This document shows, one piece after another, positions 40,067 through 50,170 of a stretch of 64,000 nt of DNA. The DNA is from Paratrimastix pyriformis (lineage: Eukaryota > Preaxostyla > Paratrimastigidae). The notes below the pieces were generated by a model. That model was not told the origin of the DNA and did not search any database. It was given only the letters and a program-made list of their open reading frames with translations. The position numbers and the translations under genes are program-made. Each line of letters opens with the position of its first letter. Within the stretch, counting starts at the first letter, position 1. The DNA lies in contig JAPMOS010000013.1 in the NCBI GenBank assembly GCA_027972325.1, positions 172,501 through 236,500 on the forward strand, in the 5' to 3' direction.

Positions 40067-41168
40067 CTTCATCTATGCCACCCCACTCGCCGCACATCCA
40101 CCAGACTCTGCGGGTCCCCTTCGAGCAGGCCCAGCAGTTCGCCCCGCTCCTCTCGCCTGGCAGCATGGCCATCATCACGGGGCAATGGGTGCGCATCGAT
40201 ACTCTCCAGCTCCTTGGTCTGTCTCGTCTCCTGTCCAATCCCCCTCTCTCGCATTATGACGGAACGAGGAGAAAGGAAATTGCTCACGGCCCAATCTGTC
40301 ACTCTTCCATGCGCAGCCATCCACACGGGACCGCCGCAGCCCTGGCAGCTCAGCACGATGGACTACGTGGACCAGGCTTTCGTCCCGGCCCTGTCCCGGC
40401 CCCCCATTGTCATCTCGCCTCTCGCCCCCCCGCCAGGCCCCGGCGGGATCCCCTTCGCACCCGGGATGGGCATGAGCGCCTCCTTTGGGGGGGCGACCAT
40501 CACCTTCATCCCCGGCGCAGCCCCGGGGATGCCGCCCACGATTACGACCAACATGCCGGGTCTCATCCCCACCCCCGCCTGCCTGGTGGCCACAGCACCA
40601 CCCCAGCCCCAGCAACAGCAACAGCAACACGGTCCCGTTCTCGCCGCGACGGCTTTCCCTCCATCCGCACCCGGTCCGGCCTCAGCTGCTCCGGCACCTG
40701 CACCCCCAGCCGCCGCTCCCCACCCGGCCTCGGTTCCGGCCCGTGCTGCCGCCGCAGCGGCGCCCGCGGGTCCGCCGCCAGCCGGCGCCTCGGAGCCCGG
40801 TCCCACCCCGGCCGGACTCTGCTCGCTCTGCCTGGAAAACGGGGCCAACATGGTTTTCGTGCCGTGCAGCGGCCTCCTGATGAGCCGCAATCCGCACTGC
40901 TGCGTCTGTCGGATGCCCCCCCCCCGCCCGCCCGCTGCAACTGTGATGAGCACGTATTCATTGCCTCCTCTGGCCGAACACTCCCTTCATTCTCTGTCTT
41001 TCTTTTCGTTCCCTTCAGCCCATTTGCCGGGCCCCCATCTCGACCACAGTCCGCGCCTACTTTGCCGGGGCGCCCCCCGACCTTCCCGCCTCCCCTCCTG
41101 CGGCCCCTCCCATTCCTTCCTCCACCACCACCACCACCACCACCACCGCCACCGCCGCCCGGCTCTGA
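38954..41168 (+). CDS. Tandem wolframin-type OB-like domains plus RING-like finger
   Basis: The start is uncertain: ATG 38954 or 39043 (MGNGVSEIQ). The first module is ISWATYVAFCGKDA, VVRWTGRLVRMADF, INVSVPKHLRDLV and VGQQITFTGRLLTQGGGTL. This is the same order as the C-terminal OB domain of wolframin (a W.QY..C, TWTGR, EF..ILEGR pattern). The second copy reads LTWNDFIR, DCGVAAQGMPQYRFDRWFRGKVF, LRVPFEQAQQFAPLL and MAIITGQWVRI. A Gln- and Pro/Ala-rich linker follows, then LCSLCLENGANMVFVPC and, after an intron starting GTCTGT, CPICRAPISTTVRAYFAG. This is a C3HC4-like RING in which one Cys pair is not visible. Stop TGA 41166. The likely role is an E3 ligase; the link to the OB modules is new to me. 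The large intron 39.78-40.07 kb is a minisatellite. Confidence 0.62.
39815..40066 (+). repeat. ACCCACGC minisatellite followed by (CA)n, intronic
   Basis: Units of CCCACGCACCCA and CACCACCCACCA type, then about 15 CA dinucleotides up to 40066. It separates exons encoding the second OB-like module. Confidence 0.9.
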
Positions 41169-41440
41169 CCAGCACCCGCCTCACTCCTCCCGCCCTCTGC
41201 CTCCTCCGGCCACCGCCCCGCCTGTCCTCTCGCCACCGGACAGCGATGAAGAGGACGACCGGCCTGTCCTTGTGGATCCCATGGGCCCCCTCGCCACCGC
41301 TCCTCCGCCCCCACAACCCCCATCAGCCTCCCCCCCCGCGCCGGCCGAGTCCCCCGAATGCAGGCTGGGTTGACCCGTTTCGTGTGTTTCGTCGTCTTTG
41401 GGATACTTTTACAGAGGGGCCGGGAGCATGTCCCCTTCCG

Positions 41441-41580
41441 GCAGGGCGGGGGCGGGGGCGGGGGGCGGGGCGGGGCGGGGAGGCGGGCGGGGGGCGGGGC
41501 GGGGCGGGGCGGGGGCGGGGGCGGGGGCGGGGGCGGGGGCGGGGCGGGGCGGGGAGCGGGGCGGGGCGGGGCGGGGCTGG
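41441..41580. repeat. GGGGC/GGGGCG tract
   Basis: About 140 bp composed almost only of G with spaced C. It lies between the RING gene (3' end 41168, plus) and the minus-strand gene below, and produces false Gly/Ala/Arg-rich frames. A second G-rich GGGGA tract follows at 41651-41690. Strong G-quadruplex potential on the plus strand. Confidence 0.9.
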
Positions 41581-41689
41581 TACCACAGGGAAGCACCTGA
41601 ACACCCTGCATCTGGAGCCGCAGCTCCTCGTCCTCTGCGACACATAGAAGGGGAGGGGAGGGGAGGGGGAGGGGAGGGGGAGGGAGGGC

Positions 41690-42350
41690 GTGAGCAAATA
41701 GATGATGGGACGGTGGCAAGGAAGCCGGCCAGATCAGGCAACGACGGACCATAGGGGATGATGCACTGCATGATGAATTGGGCCGTCTCCCGTGGGGTTG
41801 GACAGGTGGCCATGAAGCCCATTCCCGCGGAGATGGCTGCACGTCCGTGGGTATCCACAACCCAAAACGGGTCGGTGCACCCTTCCAGCCCAAGTTCGGC
41901 GAAGAGAGCGCCGTCGGGCTGAATGACCACAGCGAGCGTCTCGGGTTGAATGGTGATAATCAACGCAATCGGCTGAAGCCGTCGGCGCGACACGTCAAGC
42001 CACCGAGTCAAAAGATCAACCAGAGTTCCAGACTCGTATGGACCTGGCTGCTCAATGTCTCCGGTTTGAAGGCCTGGAAATTCGGTTGGGGTCATTGCCA
42101 AATACTGTTGCACTTCAAATGTGTCGCGTGTGTTTTCTTCGGTACCCAAAATTCCCAAAAGACGGGATTGAAACCCTGAAACATTGACCCAGAGATCCTC
42201 GAGCGGGATTGTTTGGTTTCCGAAAATGGGATGCTCCCGAGCGTGAAAGGAACGAAGAAGATTAGATGCCAGATACACCGAAGCCACGGTGCAGTAACTC
42301 CGAGTCTCGGGGTTTGTGAACTGCGAAATGAATTGAGCGCACAAATTCAT
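41690..42350 (-). CDS. Cys-His protein, possible papain-like protease
   Basis: A single open exon of about 215 residues starting at ATG 42350 (MNLCAQFISQF). The same frame stays open to 42626, across the inverted repeat described below. It reads like a globular protein. SYCTVASVYLASNLL resembles the Cys helix of papain-fold deubiquitinases, LVDLLTRWLDVSRRRL and LIITIQPETLAVV look like core strands, and PFWVVDTHGRA resembles the catalytic His/Asp strand (D-x-H-x-R). It then enters Pro/Arg-rich low-complexity frame near 41690, so the true stop or a last intron is unknown. Family assignment is speculative; the codons are less G/C-ending than in neighbouring genes. Confidence 0.5.
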
Positions 42351-42632
42351 CGTCGTACAGTACCCTGCAGAAACCCGTCCAGCACGCAAAAACCCGTCCA
42401 CTTCGCGACCACGCGCCGCAGAGGGCTCCCCGACGAGAAATTTGCTTTGGTCCTTCTTCGAGCTGTGTACCGACGCAATACCCCGCTGGAACGAGGCCTC
42501 GGTCGGGTCATCGATCATTGCATCCGTTTTTTCGAAGCCGGTCGGGCAATCGGGGCTGGTTTCAAGACCATCAAAAGAAGCCCTACGCTTCGTGCTTTTG
42601 GTTGATCGGCAGGCCAAAGAGGTCAACCATTG

Positions 42633-43154
42633 ATGATCTCTGAACCCCGCAAGATCAAACTCCTCGAATCTGTGGTTGAAGCCGGAAAAAGATGGAAGTT
42701 GGTCAAGTTGTTAGACGTTTGTGACTGGGTCTGTTTTACTCTCATTTCGAGAAACTTCTGCACATCGATATGTCATTGCCTGACCGTCCGGCAGTTCGCC
42801 GTTTTCTCTGTCAGAACCTCGCACAGATTGGTCGAGGATACCTATTTTCATCGACCGTACCGTTCAAAACCAGCTGAATACCTCTTTGAGCTGGCGTGGG
42901 GTGTGAACACGCGAAAACGGTCCGTCAGCCCTCTGCGCGCTCCCCCTTCACTGTGCCTTCCTTACAGGGGACCTATGCGTCCTCCACCCCAAATAATCAA
43001 GTACCGATGCTCACGACAGCAAGAACACGACGGCACCAAGGCGTTTGGGGGCTGCTCACGCCGGTCTGGTGGGTCTCTGATCGCCAAGGAGATGAGCCGT
43101 CTGAGCCCTGGTCTGCCCCCCGCGGCATCTTTTTTCTCTCAAAACTTGTTCTAG
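42633..43154 (+). CDS. Possible spliced gene of unknown function
   Basis: ATG 42633 (MISEPRKIKLLESVVEAGKR) continues VKLLD. A 35-bp intron-like stretch (GTTTGTGACT... to TTCGAG, about 42716-42750) then joins KLLHIDMSLPDRPAVRR. A later segment (TYASSTPNNQVPML, from about 42968) may be another exon, preceded by TTCCTTACAG. No family is recognised. It lies wholly inside the inverted-repeat-bounded region, so it may be cargo of that element. Confidence 0.35.
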   Translation: MISEPRKIKLLESVVEAGKRWKLVKLLDVCDWVCFTLISRNFCTSICHCLTVRQFAVFSVRTSHRLVEDTYFHRPYRSKPAEYLFELAWGVNTRKRSVSPLRAPPSLCLPYRGPMRPPPQIIKYRCSRQQEHDGTKAFGGCSRRSGGSLIAKEMSRLSPGLPPAASFFSQNLF

Positions 43155-44325
43155 ACCAACGCCTGTCGGGGCAGGTGCATTGCAGACATCATCTGACCTA
43201 CCACGCACTCAGATGAGCATTTTCCCCCCGCCGCCAGGGCGAGCACCCAATGGGGGGCGCCTTGTCCGCCCTCTTCATTTTCGCGCGGAACACGTCTCCA
43301 CAACTTCCGACCCTGGCTGGGGAATCATTTCCGATTGCCGGTCCGTCGCCTATTTGATCCCCTTGACCGAACGCTGTTCATCTGCGGCAGGGGGCCGCGG
43401 AGCCGGACCGACCGCCTTCATCGTAGGGTCTCCGTACTGTCGGAGGATGACGAATCGGAGATTTAACCGCACCCACACCCATTTACCGCTCATGGAAGTC
43501 GGCCACCGTGAGCCCATTCGGCACAGATGGAAGTCGGGAGGAAGGAGAGGTCCTGCTTTCGCACCCCGTCATCCTTCCCCTTCAATCCCCCTTAGACCGT
43601 CTTCCCCCAGCCTGTGGACGGTGACCGGGTATGTTGGGGTCTCCGGGCTCCCGAATTGCCCGCCCTCCACGCACCCACGAAGCCAGTCAAGCCGTCTACC
43701 ACGCTGACTGCGACGCGCTATTCACCACCATTCACGATCACCCACCCATGAATGCGACGCCCCCGAAGCCGGCAGCGCCTGTCCGCTTGTTATTAAGACC
43801 AACGGACTGCGAAATTGGCGTCATTTCACGGTATTCTGGCCTCTTTCCTGTCCCGACCGCTATTTTCATGCATCTCTCCCCTGATCTGCGTCTCTCCCCC
43901 ATCCTTGATCCCCGGTGTTACTTTTCGGCTGTCTCACCGCCCTACATCACCCCGCCCCACCACCCGACCGTCCCATATACCCGGAGCACCCCCGGTGGGT
44001 GCCCATGAGTCGCTGAGCTCCCCAGGGCTTCGCCACCCTGACACCAGATCACCCCCTTCCATGATCCACGGCCCACAAATGACATCACAGGCTTGTTCTT
44101 TGGTGGTACTTGACCTTATTCCCTGAAAACCTTGTTTCCCGGACCACATTTGGTGGACCTGTGCGACCATCGACATCATCGGCATCGATATCGACTGCCC
44201 CTAGAATAAATGTCTCTGTGTCGTTTTGAAGCAATATTCTTTCTTTTTTGTGTGTTGGAAAACAACCCTGTTGTGTTCGCGCTTCGGATTCGATTGGAAG
44301 GGCTGCGGATGTCACATTTGACGTC
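43155..44325. other. Unassigned DNA inside the inverted-repeat region
   Basis: Short plus-strand open stretches with splice-like CAG boundaries occur near 43232 and 43605, but none forms a chain that I can defend. The minus strand is no better. Confidence 0.3.
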
Positions 44326-44358
44326 GGACGGGTTTTTGCCTGCTGGACGGGTTTCTGC

Positions 44359-44390
44359 AGGGTACTGTACTGCAGTAAACAGTACCCTGT
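44359..44390. repeat. 11-bp stem palindrome abutting the right inverted repeat
   Basis: CAGGGTACTGT and its exact complement ACAGTACCCTG flank a 10-base loop. The left half is the outer end of the 45-bp repeat. Confidence 0.7.
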
Positions 44391-44684
44391 TTCTGGTGTC
44401 ACGAAATAATTCGACCCGCGCCTGTCCGGCAGATTTTCCCACACTGTTGTTGGCCGGAGGGTTACTTTGTTCAGCCCCCAAGGGACCGCACGTCAATGTG
44501 CACCTTGTATTATGGGTCGTTGGGGTCGTTCCCTATCCTGCGCGTTGGTGGTTGAACGCTATATCGCATGACATGATGACCTTTTTCCCGGTCACCACTT
44601 GTGCGCCGATTATCGTCGTTTGAGTTGGATAGGGAACCACCCGTGTCTTTTTGAAACCCCATATCATCGGGAGCAGCAGACCAC

Positions 44685-45729
44685 TTGAAGGTTGTTTTCG
44701 ACCCACCCGAGGCCAACTCACCTCCCCCGAAGGGGCCTTCGTCTGGTGTGTCGGGTTGCTCTTTCATTGGCCTCAGCCGCGACCTGCCCACTGGTTTCGA
44801 CTCAGATGACGACCATTTCCAAGCAGCCACAGCGCACATGACGAACGAGGTCTGCCTGCCTGCCTGGCCGTTCTCACCACTGCCCGCCATGGAGCGGCCG
44901 TCCCCGCGCTTTTGCTCGGCTTTTACAGGTCAGATTTGGCTCGCTCTCCCTCCTCCAAGTAGAGGAAGCCCTGAACCATTGACACGACCCTCGGTGCCCT
45001 TTTTGATCTCACCGCGTGACGGTTGATTTCCGGTCTGGACCCTGCCTTGCCTTCCTCCCCGTAGGTCCCTTCATTGGCTCGCTCGTTCGTGTTCGGTCGT
45101 TGTTCTGTTGGACGCAAGTCCTGGCGGGCCCACCAACCCACACGAAGCTGGCCCGGCGGGCAGTGGTTCGAGCAGGCCAGCACATGGGGCAGGTCCGTCT
45201 GGACGGAGAGGGTCGACTGACTTGATGCCCGAAAATTGGCTCTTTTACAAGGATTTCCGTTTTCATTTTTCTCTGGGTGACCGATGCCCCGAGCTCACTC
45301 TGTGCAGGAATCGAGCACCGTGCCCTTTTGACCGATGCTGTTCTGCGTGGGATTCACCTGCCATGTGCTCATTTGCGCGCTTGTGGGCGTTTTGATTCGC
45401 AGATTGGAGTTCAACCATCGAAAGACAATTCCTCGACTGCCTCGGGCATCTCATTCGGCTGTTTCCTCGCCGGCAGCGCCCGAGTGCGCCCTTGTCGGCA
45501 TTTTCGTCCTCCACCGGGTCGGCCCCAGGTCCCCGTCCCCATGCGCCAGCCCCTCGAGGGTGTCGATCCAGTCGGCCTCCTCCTCGGCCTTGGAGTCCTC
45601 GTCATCCTCCTAATTGCCCACCTCCTCCGGACAAGCCTCTTCGGCAGCCCTGGCTCCCCACCTCCGTCCGCGCTCCTGGTTGCTGCCGTCACTGTCGTTT
45701 TCTCCCCGATCGCATCATTCCCATGATTT
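44685..45729 (+). CDS. Possible spliced membrane-protein gene, unknown
   Basis: Open segments with plausible splice borders: MKVVFDPPEANSPPP to HMTNE (44685-44849, GTCTGC donor), an acceptor TTTTACAG at about 44932, LAGPPTHTKLARRAVVRAG (about 45118), GIEHRALLTDAVLRGIHLP (about 45307), IGVQPSKDNSSTASGISFG (about 45403), and then a frame that stays open to TGA 45724. This last part has VGLLLGLGVLVILLIAHLL, a convincing membrane span, and ALLVAAVTVVF. The TGCAG and TTCGCAG acceptors and G/C-ending codons support coding. I could not phase the whole chain and recognise no family. Confidence 0.4.
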
Positions 45730-46469
45730 GATCAACCCCTTCTCCTTGCTTGTTGTTTTCTATGGCCTTCTCCTCCTTTTCACTTTTGCGGAACCACAGC
45801 GGAGTCAGTGCGCTTTCCTATTCGATGCACATGTTCCCCAAAAGCTCAAAAAGTGTCAAATTCGCCAGAAAAGTTTTACTAAACGGCATAAAGTCGGTCC
45901 CTATTGGTTCCGATGGTCTGGACCAACAGTTCGGTCCCTGGTTACCGACCTTGAATGCGCGATGTGGGCAGGGTTTTGTGAGACTGAAGAGATCTCTGAC
46001 AACGTTGCAGATGCTAAAATATGCAGCAGCAAGTCCCGGTGCAAATGGTCTCTCGATGCATAAACTGGGAGACAGGGCCAACGAAATAACATCTTCCGGG
46101 GAATGGTGGCCCCAAAAATCGTCGAGACAAGTACTGACGTCATTGAAAATAAACTGTGCGCTGTTTAGACGGGCTGTCAACTTTCGGAAAGCCGAAGGAG
46201 TTGACTGGATGGAGGGCTCCATGCGAAAGCACCCTCATCGAGCCCTTCCCGAATAGCCATGCCCGGTTCATTCGGCAGCTTGTTGGGTCTACTGTTCATA
46301 TCCGGTGTGACAACTCCGCCGGATCTGCTTTGCTGCAGGACGGTGGTGTATCACGGGCTTATGACCCTGGGGTTCATCCGGATGCCCCCCAGGACTGGGA
46401 CACAGAGCGAGGCATTTTCCGACAAATCAAATCTGGATGGAAACAACATAATAATTGATGCAAATCCAT
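45730..46469. other. Less GC-rich stretch with overlapping open frames on both strands
   Basis: A plus frame (45750-46256) and a minus frame (46222-45818; MEPSIQSTPSAFRKLTARL) are both open. The minus one reads more like a protein (FIFNDVSTCLDDFW, LFSLTKPCPHRAF). Near 46290 one plus frame reads VHIRCDNSAGSALLQ and another a hydrophobic LLGLLFISG. Codon usage differs from flanking genes. This may be a decayed gene or a retroposed piece. Confidence 0.3.
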
Positions 46470-46500
46470 AAAAAAAAAACAAAAAAAAAAAAAAAAAAAA
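46470..46500 (+). repeat. Poly(A) tract, 30 of 31 bases
   Basis: Ten A (46470-46479), one C, then 20 A. It starts inside a TAA stop (46469-46471). It is the only such tract in the window. Confidence 0.9.
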
Positions 46501-47268
46501 CGTCTCTTAGCCTTAAAACAGCAATGAATAAGAGCGAAAGATGGTCAACGACGCGAAAAACCAGCGAACCGACGACGCCGGGTGTGAAACGGCTGGATGA
46601 CAATCGGCCAACATGTGGTGGATGAGGAGGGACTGGCCGGGATGGGGCAGCCAAGCGAAGCAAAGGAGGGAGCCCTTCGCAAAACAGCTCAAAAAAAAAG
46701 AGGCTCACTCACAGCAGGCCGGGACCAAGGCGGGGCGGCCGAGGAACCAGGTGCCATGTGCGACGGCACACGGCCGACCAGAGCAGCAGCAGAGCGTCCA
46801 GCGAAAGCGCCAGGGGGCGGACAAACAATAATACGATCCCGAATGAAGGAAAGTCAAGGAAAGGACGCTAAAAATGAGCAGCGAAAGAGGGAATGAAACC
46901 GGCACGAAAAACAAGAAAGCACGCTCGTCTAGCATGGGAGGGGGAGGGGCATCACGGGGTCAGGGGCGGGGGACGCGCCCCGATGCAAAGATGCGGCTCC
47001 CGGACGGGAAAACGGAACGACGCACTCCGGCAAAAAAATAAAATCAAACAAAGGGAAAGGGGAGGACTGTGGGAAAGGGGAAGAGTGTGAAGAGTGTGGG
47101 AAAGGGGAAGAGTGTGGGAGGGGGTATGGAAAGGAAAGGCCATTGGTATACAGGCACACGTCGGGCAGGAAGAGATGCAAGCACGGAAACCGCCCGCCCG
47201 ATCGGAGGCGGCTCCAGCCAAAGGGGAGGAGAGCCGGGCCCAGGACGAGGCCGCGCGGACGACGCGGA
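46501..47268. other. Intergenic, purine-rich on the plus strand
   Basis: About 770 bp 3' of the TIA-like gene, with GGGAAAGGGGAAGAGTGTG repeats at about 47057-47125. No coding region is supported. Confidence 0.4.
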
Positions 47269-47723
47269 CTACGCGAATGGGGCCACTGGGGGCTGCGAGG
47301 CGGGGGCCTGGCCGGGGCCCACGGGGCCGGCAGGCGAAGGCGGCGAGGGCGCCTGGCCGGGGAAGGAGGCGTGCAGTTCGCCCAGCAGGCTGGCGCCCTC
47401 GAGGGACCCGAAGAGCGCATCCAACACGGGGCCCGGGGTCGGCTGCAGGCTCTCCGACAGCATACTCGCGGCCATGCTGACCGCCGGGGCCTGGGGGGCG
47501 GCCATCCGCGGAGAGCCGGTGCTGCCTGGACTGGCGGCGGACTTCAGGGGGGCCGGGGCGGCGGCCAGCTGGGCGAAGGGGGCGGGCCGGGGGGAGGAGG
47601 GCCCGAGGGAGGGCGAGCTTGAGCTGGACGAGCTGCTCGAGTGGCTGCTGCACGACGAGGGCGAGAGTGACGACCGCGGGTGGTGGCTGCGGGGCGAGGT
47701 GCGCCCCTGGCCCTTCTGTTGTT

Positions 47724-47758
<35 letters not shown>

Positions 47759-50170
47759 TGTTGTTGCTGCTGCTGCTGCTGGGCCATGGTCAGGGCGTCG
47801 CTGAGATCATCGGTGGCATCGAGGGGCGAGGGCCTGAATCGGCCTGCTGCCGGGCCGCCGCTGGGGAGGAGCGACTGGGCCTGCGGGACGGCCTGCTGCT
47901 GGGCGGCCAGGGCGGCCGCGTAGGCGGAGTAGTAGGCGGGGAAGTTGGCCATGACCGAGGCCGCGAAGGGGTTCACTGGGCCCGACGACTATGTGCCCCC
48001 CATCGAGGAGGAGATCCCACAGCGATGATGAAATATGGGCTGAGGCCGAGGTGATGAGCGGGAATGGGCGGAGAGGCCTTGACCGTGAGGAGTGGAGGGG
48101 GAGGGGCGAGGGGTAGTGAACGGGGGGTGGCGGACCTGCTGGGCGAGCATCAGGGCCGCCTGGAGGACGCCCGGCTGGGCGTAGTATTGTTGGTACATCC
48201 CCGCCGCGGCCGAGGCGGCCGAGGCGGCGGCCGAGGCGGCGCTGGAGGGGGGAATGGGGGGTGGGAGCGAGGCGGGCTGAGCCCCGGGCTGTTGGGCCTG
48301 GGCAGCGGTGGGCAGGTAGGGGTTGAAGGGGGCCGCCGGGGCCGACGGGGGGCTCACGTTGGAGGCGGCGTCTGCACCGGCCAATCACCCAAGCACAAGC
48401 CGGGCACGGGAGGGGGGCGTGAGCACAGACAAGGGACTGCGCCTTGCACACCCCACAAAGCAGCGCGCGGCGAGGCACGCAGACTCATGGCGGCAGCAGC
48501 GGCGGCAGTCTGCTGCATGAGGAGGGCGTAGTTCCAGAAGGGATACTGCATCTGGCCCTGGGCCTGGCCCTGGGGCTGGGGCGGCATCGGGGGCGGGGAC
48601 TGGGACATCCGGGAGATGGGGTGCTGGCCCATGGCGCCCTGGCCCATCATGCCGCCGGCGGTGGGTGGCGTCGAAGGGCTGAACGCGTGCATCAGGGCTG
48701 CGAAGAGGGGAGGGGTGTCAGTAACTGGGGGCACGTGGGGTGGTGGCGACGGCGGACCCGCACTGACCACCCCCGGGACCGGTTTCGGAAGCCCCTGGGC
48801 CGCGGAAAGAGGCGCGCCCCCCGCGGTGGGCACCCGACCCGTCGGACGGGCGCGCTCGCGGCCCCAGGAGGTCTTCACAAACCGGCCGCCGACGGTGGCC
48901 CCGTTGGCGCCAGCGATGGCCCGGGCGGCGGCCTCGTGGCCGTGGAAGGTCACGAAGGCGAACCCTTGGCCACGCTGCAGGCGGATCTCCTCGATGGGCC
49001 CGTAGGACATGAAGATGTCCTGTGGGCGATGGGGAAGGCACGTGAGCAGGCAGGGCAGGCAGGGCAGGCAGGGCAGATAAGCAGGACAGGCAGGGCAGGC
49101 AGGGCAGATAAGCAGGACAGATAAGCAGGGCAGGCAGGTGGCGCGCAGGGAGGTTGGCGCGGACCTGCAGCTGCTGCTCGACCGTGTCCGGGGGGATGTT
49201 CCCCACGTACACGGTGCAGTTGGCCTCGGGGGTCTGCTTGGCAATGGGCACCCAGTCCGTCGGCCGGGGTCGGTCGTCCTCACCGGTGTGCTTCTGGTTG
49301 GCCCAGTTGATCCGCACCGCGCGGCTGCCGATATACTGGCCTGTGGGGGGATAGACACACCGCACCAGAGACACACCGCACGAGGCGAGGAGTGATTGAT
49401 TGAGTGGCGAGCAGGCGGGCAAACCATTCATCTCAACGAGGGCGCGTTCAGCGTCCTACGAAGACAAGAAAGAGATTCCGTGAGCAAATCGGACAGAGGG
49501 AGGCGGACCTCTCGCCGGGAGAAGGACACAAAACCGTAACCCCGGCTTCGACCCTGCCGTAGGAGGAGCGATCAGGGGAGAAGGAAAAAAAGAGGCACAA
49601 ACTGTTTGTTGATCCCACATGACTCGGGCAGAAGCAGAGGAATACTGCGAAAAAGCAGCCAGCAGCTTCGCCTCATCTATGTCTGGAGCGAGATCACCCA
49701 CAAAAAGGTGAGGACCAGGATCGGCGACTTCTCCTCTCTGTTGCTGATGTGCAAGTGATGCCCAGGACACCTTCAAAACCTGGCGAACGAGAAGATCGTC
49801 GGAGTTTGATAGGAATATGAGAAGCCGGCGCATGAGCTCAAAGTGCCGCCCAAAGAACACACGGACATTTCCATAAATTTCTCGGCCGTTAAGAAGCTGG
49901 ATCGCGTTTTCGGCGGCGTGCGGTTCGGAAAATTCAATGAATCCTGCAACAACAAAGTAAAATAGGATGGTTATGTCGAAGACGCAAGAGCCGACCATAT
50001 CCGCAGGTTTTACCCGACTTATCTTGGACGAGTTTGCACGAAACAAGCGATCCGAAGCCGCTGAAGAGTTCGGCGAGCATTTCATTCGCGGTGATGTTTG
50101 CTGGCAAATTCCCCACATACAACAAGGAAGGTTCTGCTTGTCCCATGCCGGGCGCACCGAAGCTCATCAT
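47269..50170 (-). CDS. TIA-1/PUB1-like RNA-binding protein with three RRMs and polyQ
   Basis: Exons begin 50170-49996, 49943-49867 and 49779 onward, then about 49552 and 49440, with further exons to the stop at 47269. RRM1: LLYVGNLPANITANEMLAEL, KTCGYGFIEF. RRM2: HLFVGDLAPDIDEAKL, SRGYGFVSFSRRE. The inter-domain IGSRAVRINWANQK is highly typical of TIA-1/TIAR/PUB1. RRM3: CTVYVGNIPPDTVEQQL, QGFAFVTFHGHEAA, FVKTSWGRER. The C-terminal half is low complexity: Met/Gln/Pro, Ala-rich SAASAAASAASAAAG, a run of about 20 Gln (CAA/CAG mix, 47719-47781) and a Ser run. This is a prion-like tail, as in stress-granule TIA proteins. Family role: U-rich RNA binding, U1-dependent 5' splice-site choice and translational silencing. 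That U1 role is relevant to the odd splice sites here. Confidence 0.9.

Larger units (their letters stand above)
42355..44370. mobile_element. Candidate 2-kb element bounded by 45-bp inverted repeats
   Basis: 42355-42399 and the reverse complement of 44326-44370 are identical at 44 of 45 positions. Both read inward as GTACAGTACCCTGCAG followed by AAACCCGTCC. The interior (about 1.93 kb) has several short open frames but no recognisable transposase. No clear target duplication is seen. The left end starts 5 bp before the ATG of the minus-strand Cys-His gene. It could be a terminal-inverted-repeat transposon or an inverted duplication. Both arms translate to the same peptide DGFLxAGRVSAGYC. Confidence 0.6.

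Noticed and set aside
39505-41373. Proline/threonine/histidine-rich 600-residue proteins
   Set aside because: These frames run through the intronic ACCCACGC minisatellite and ignore splice sites; only short parts are exons of the OB-RING gene.
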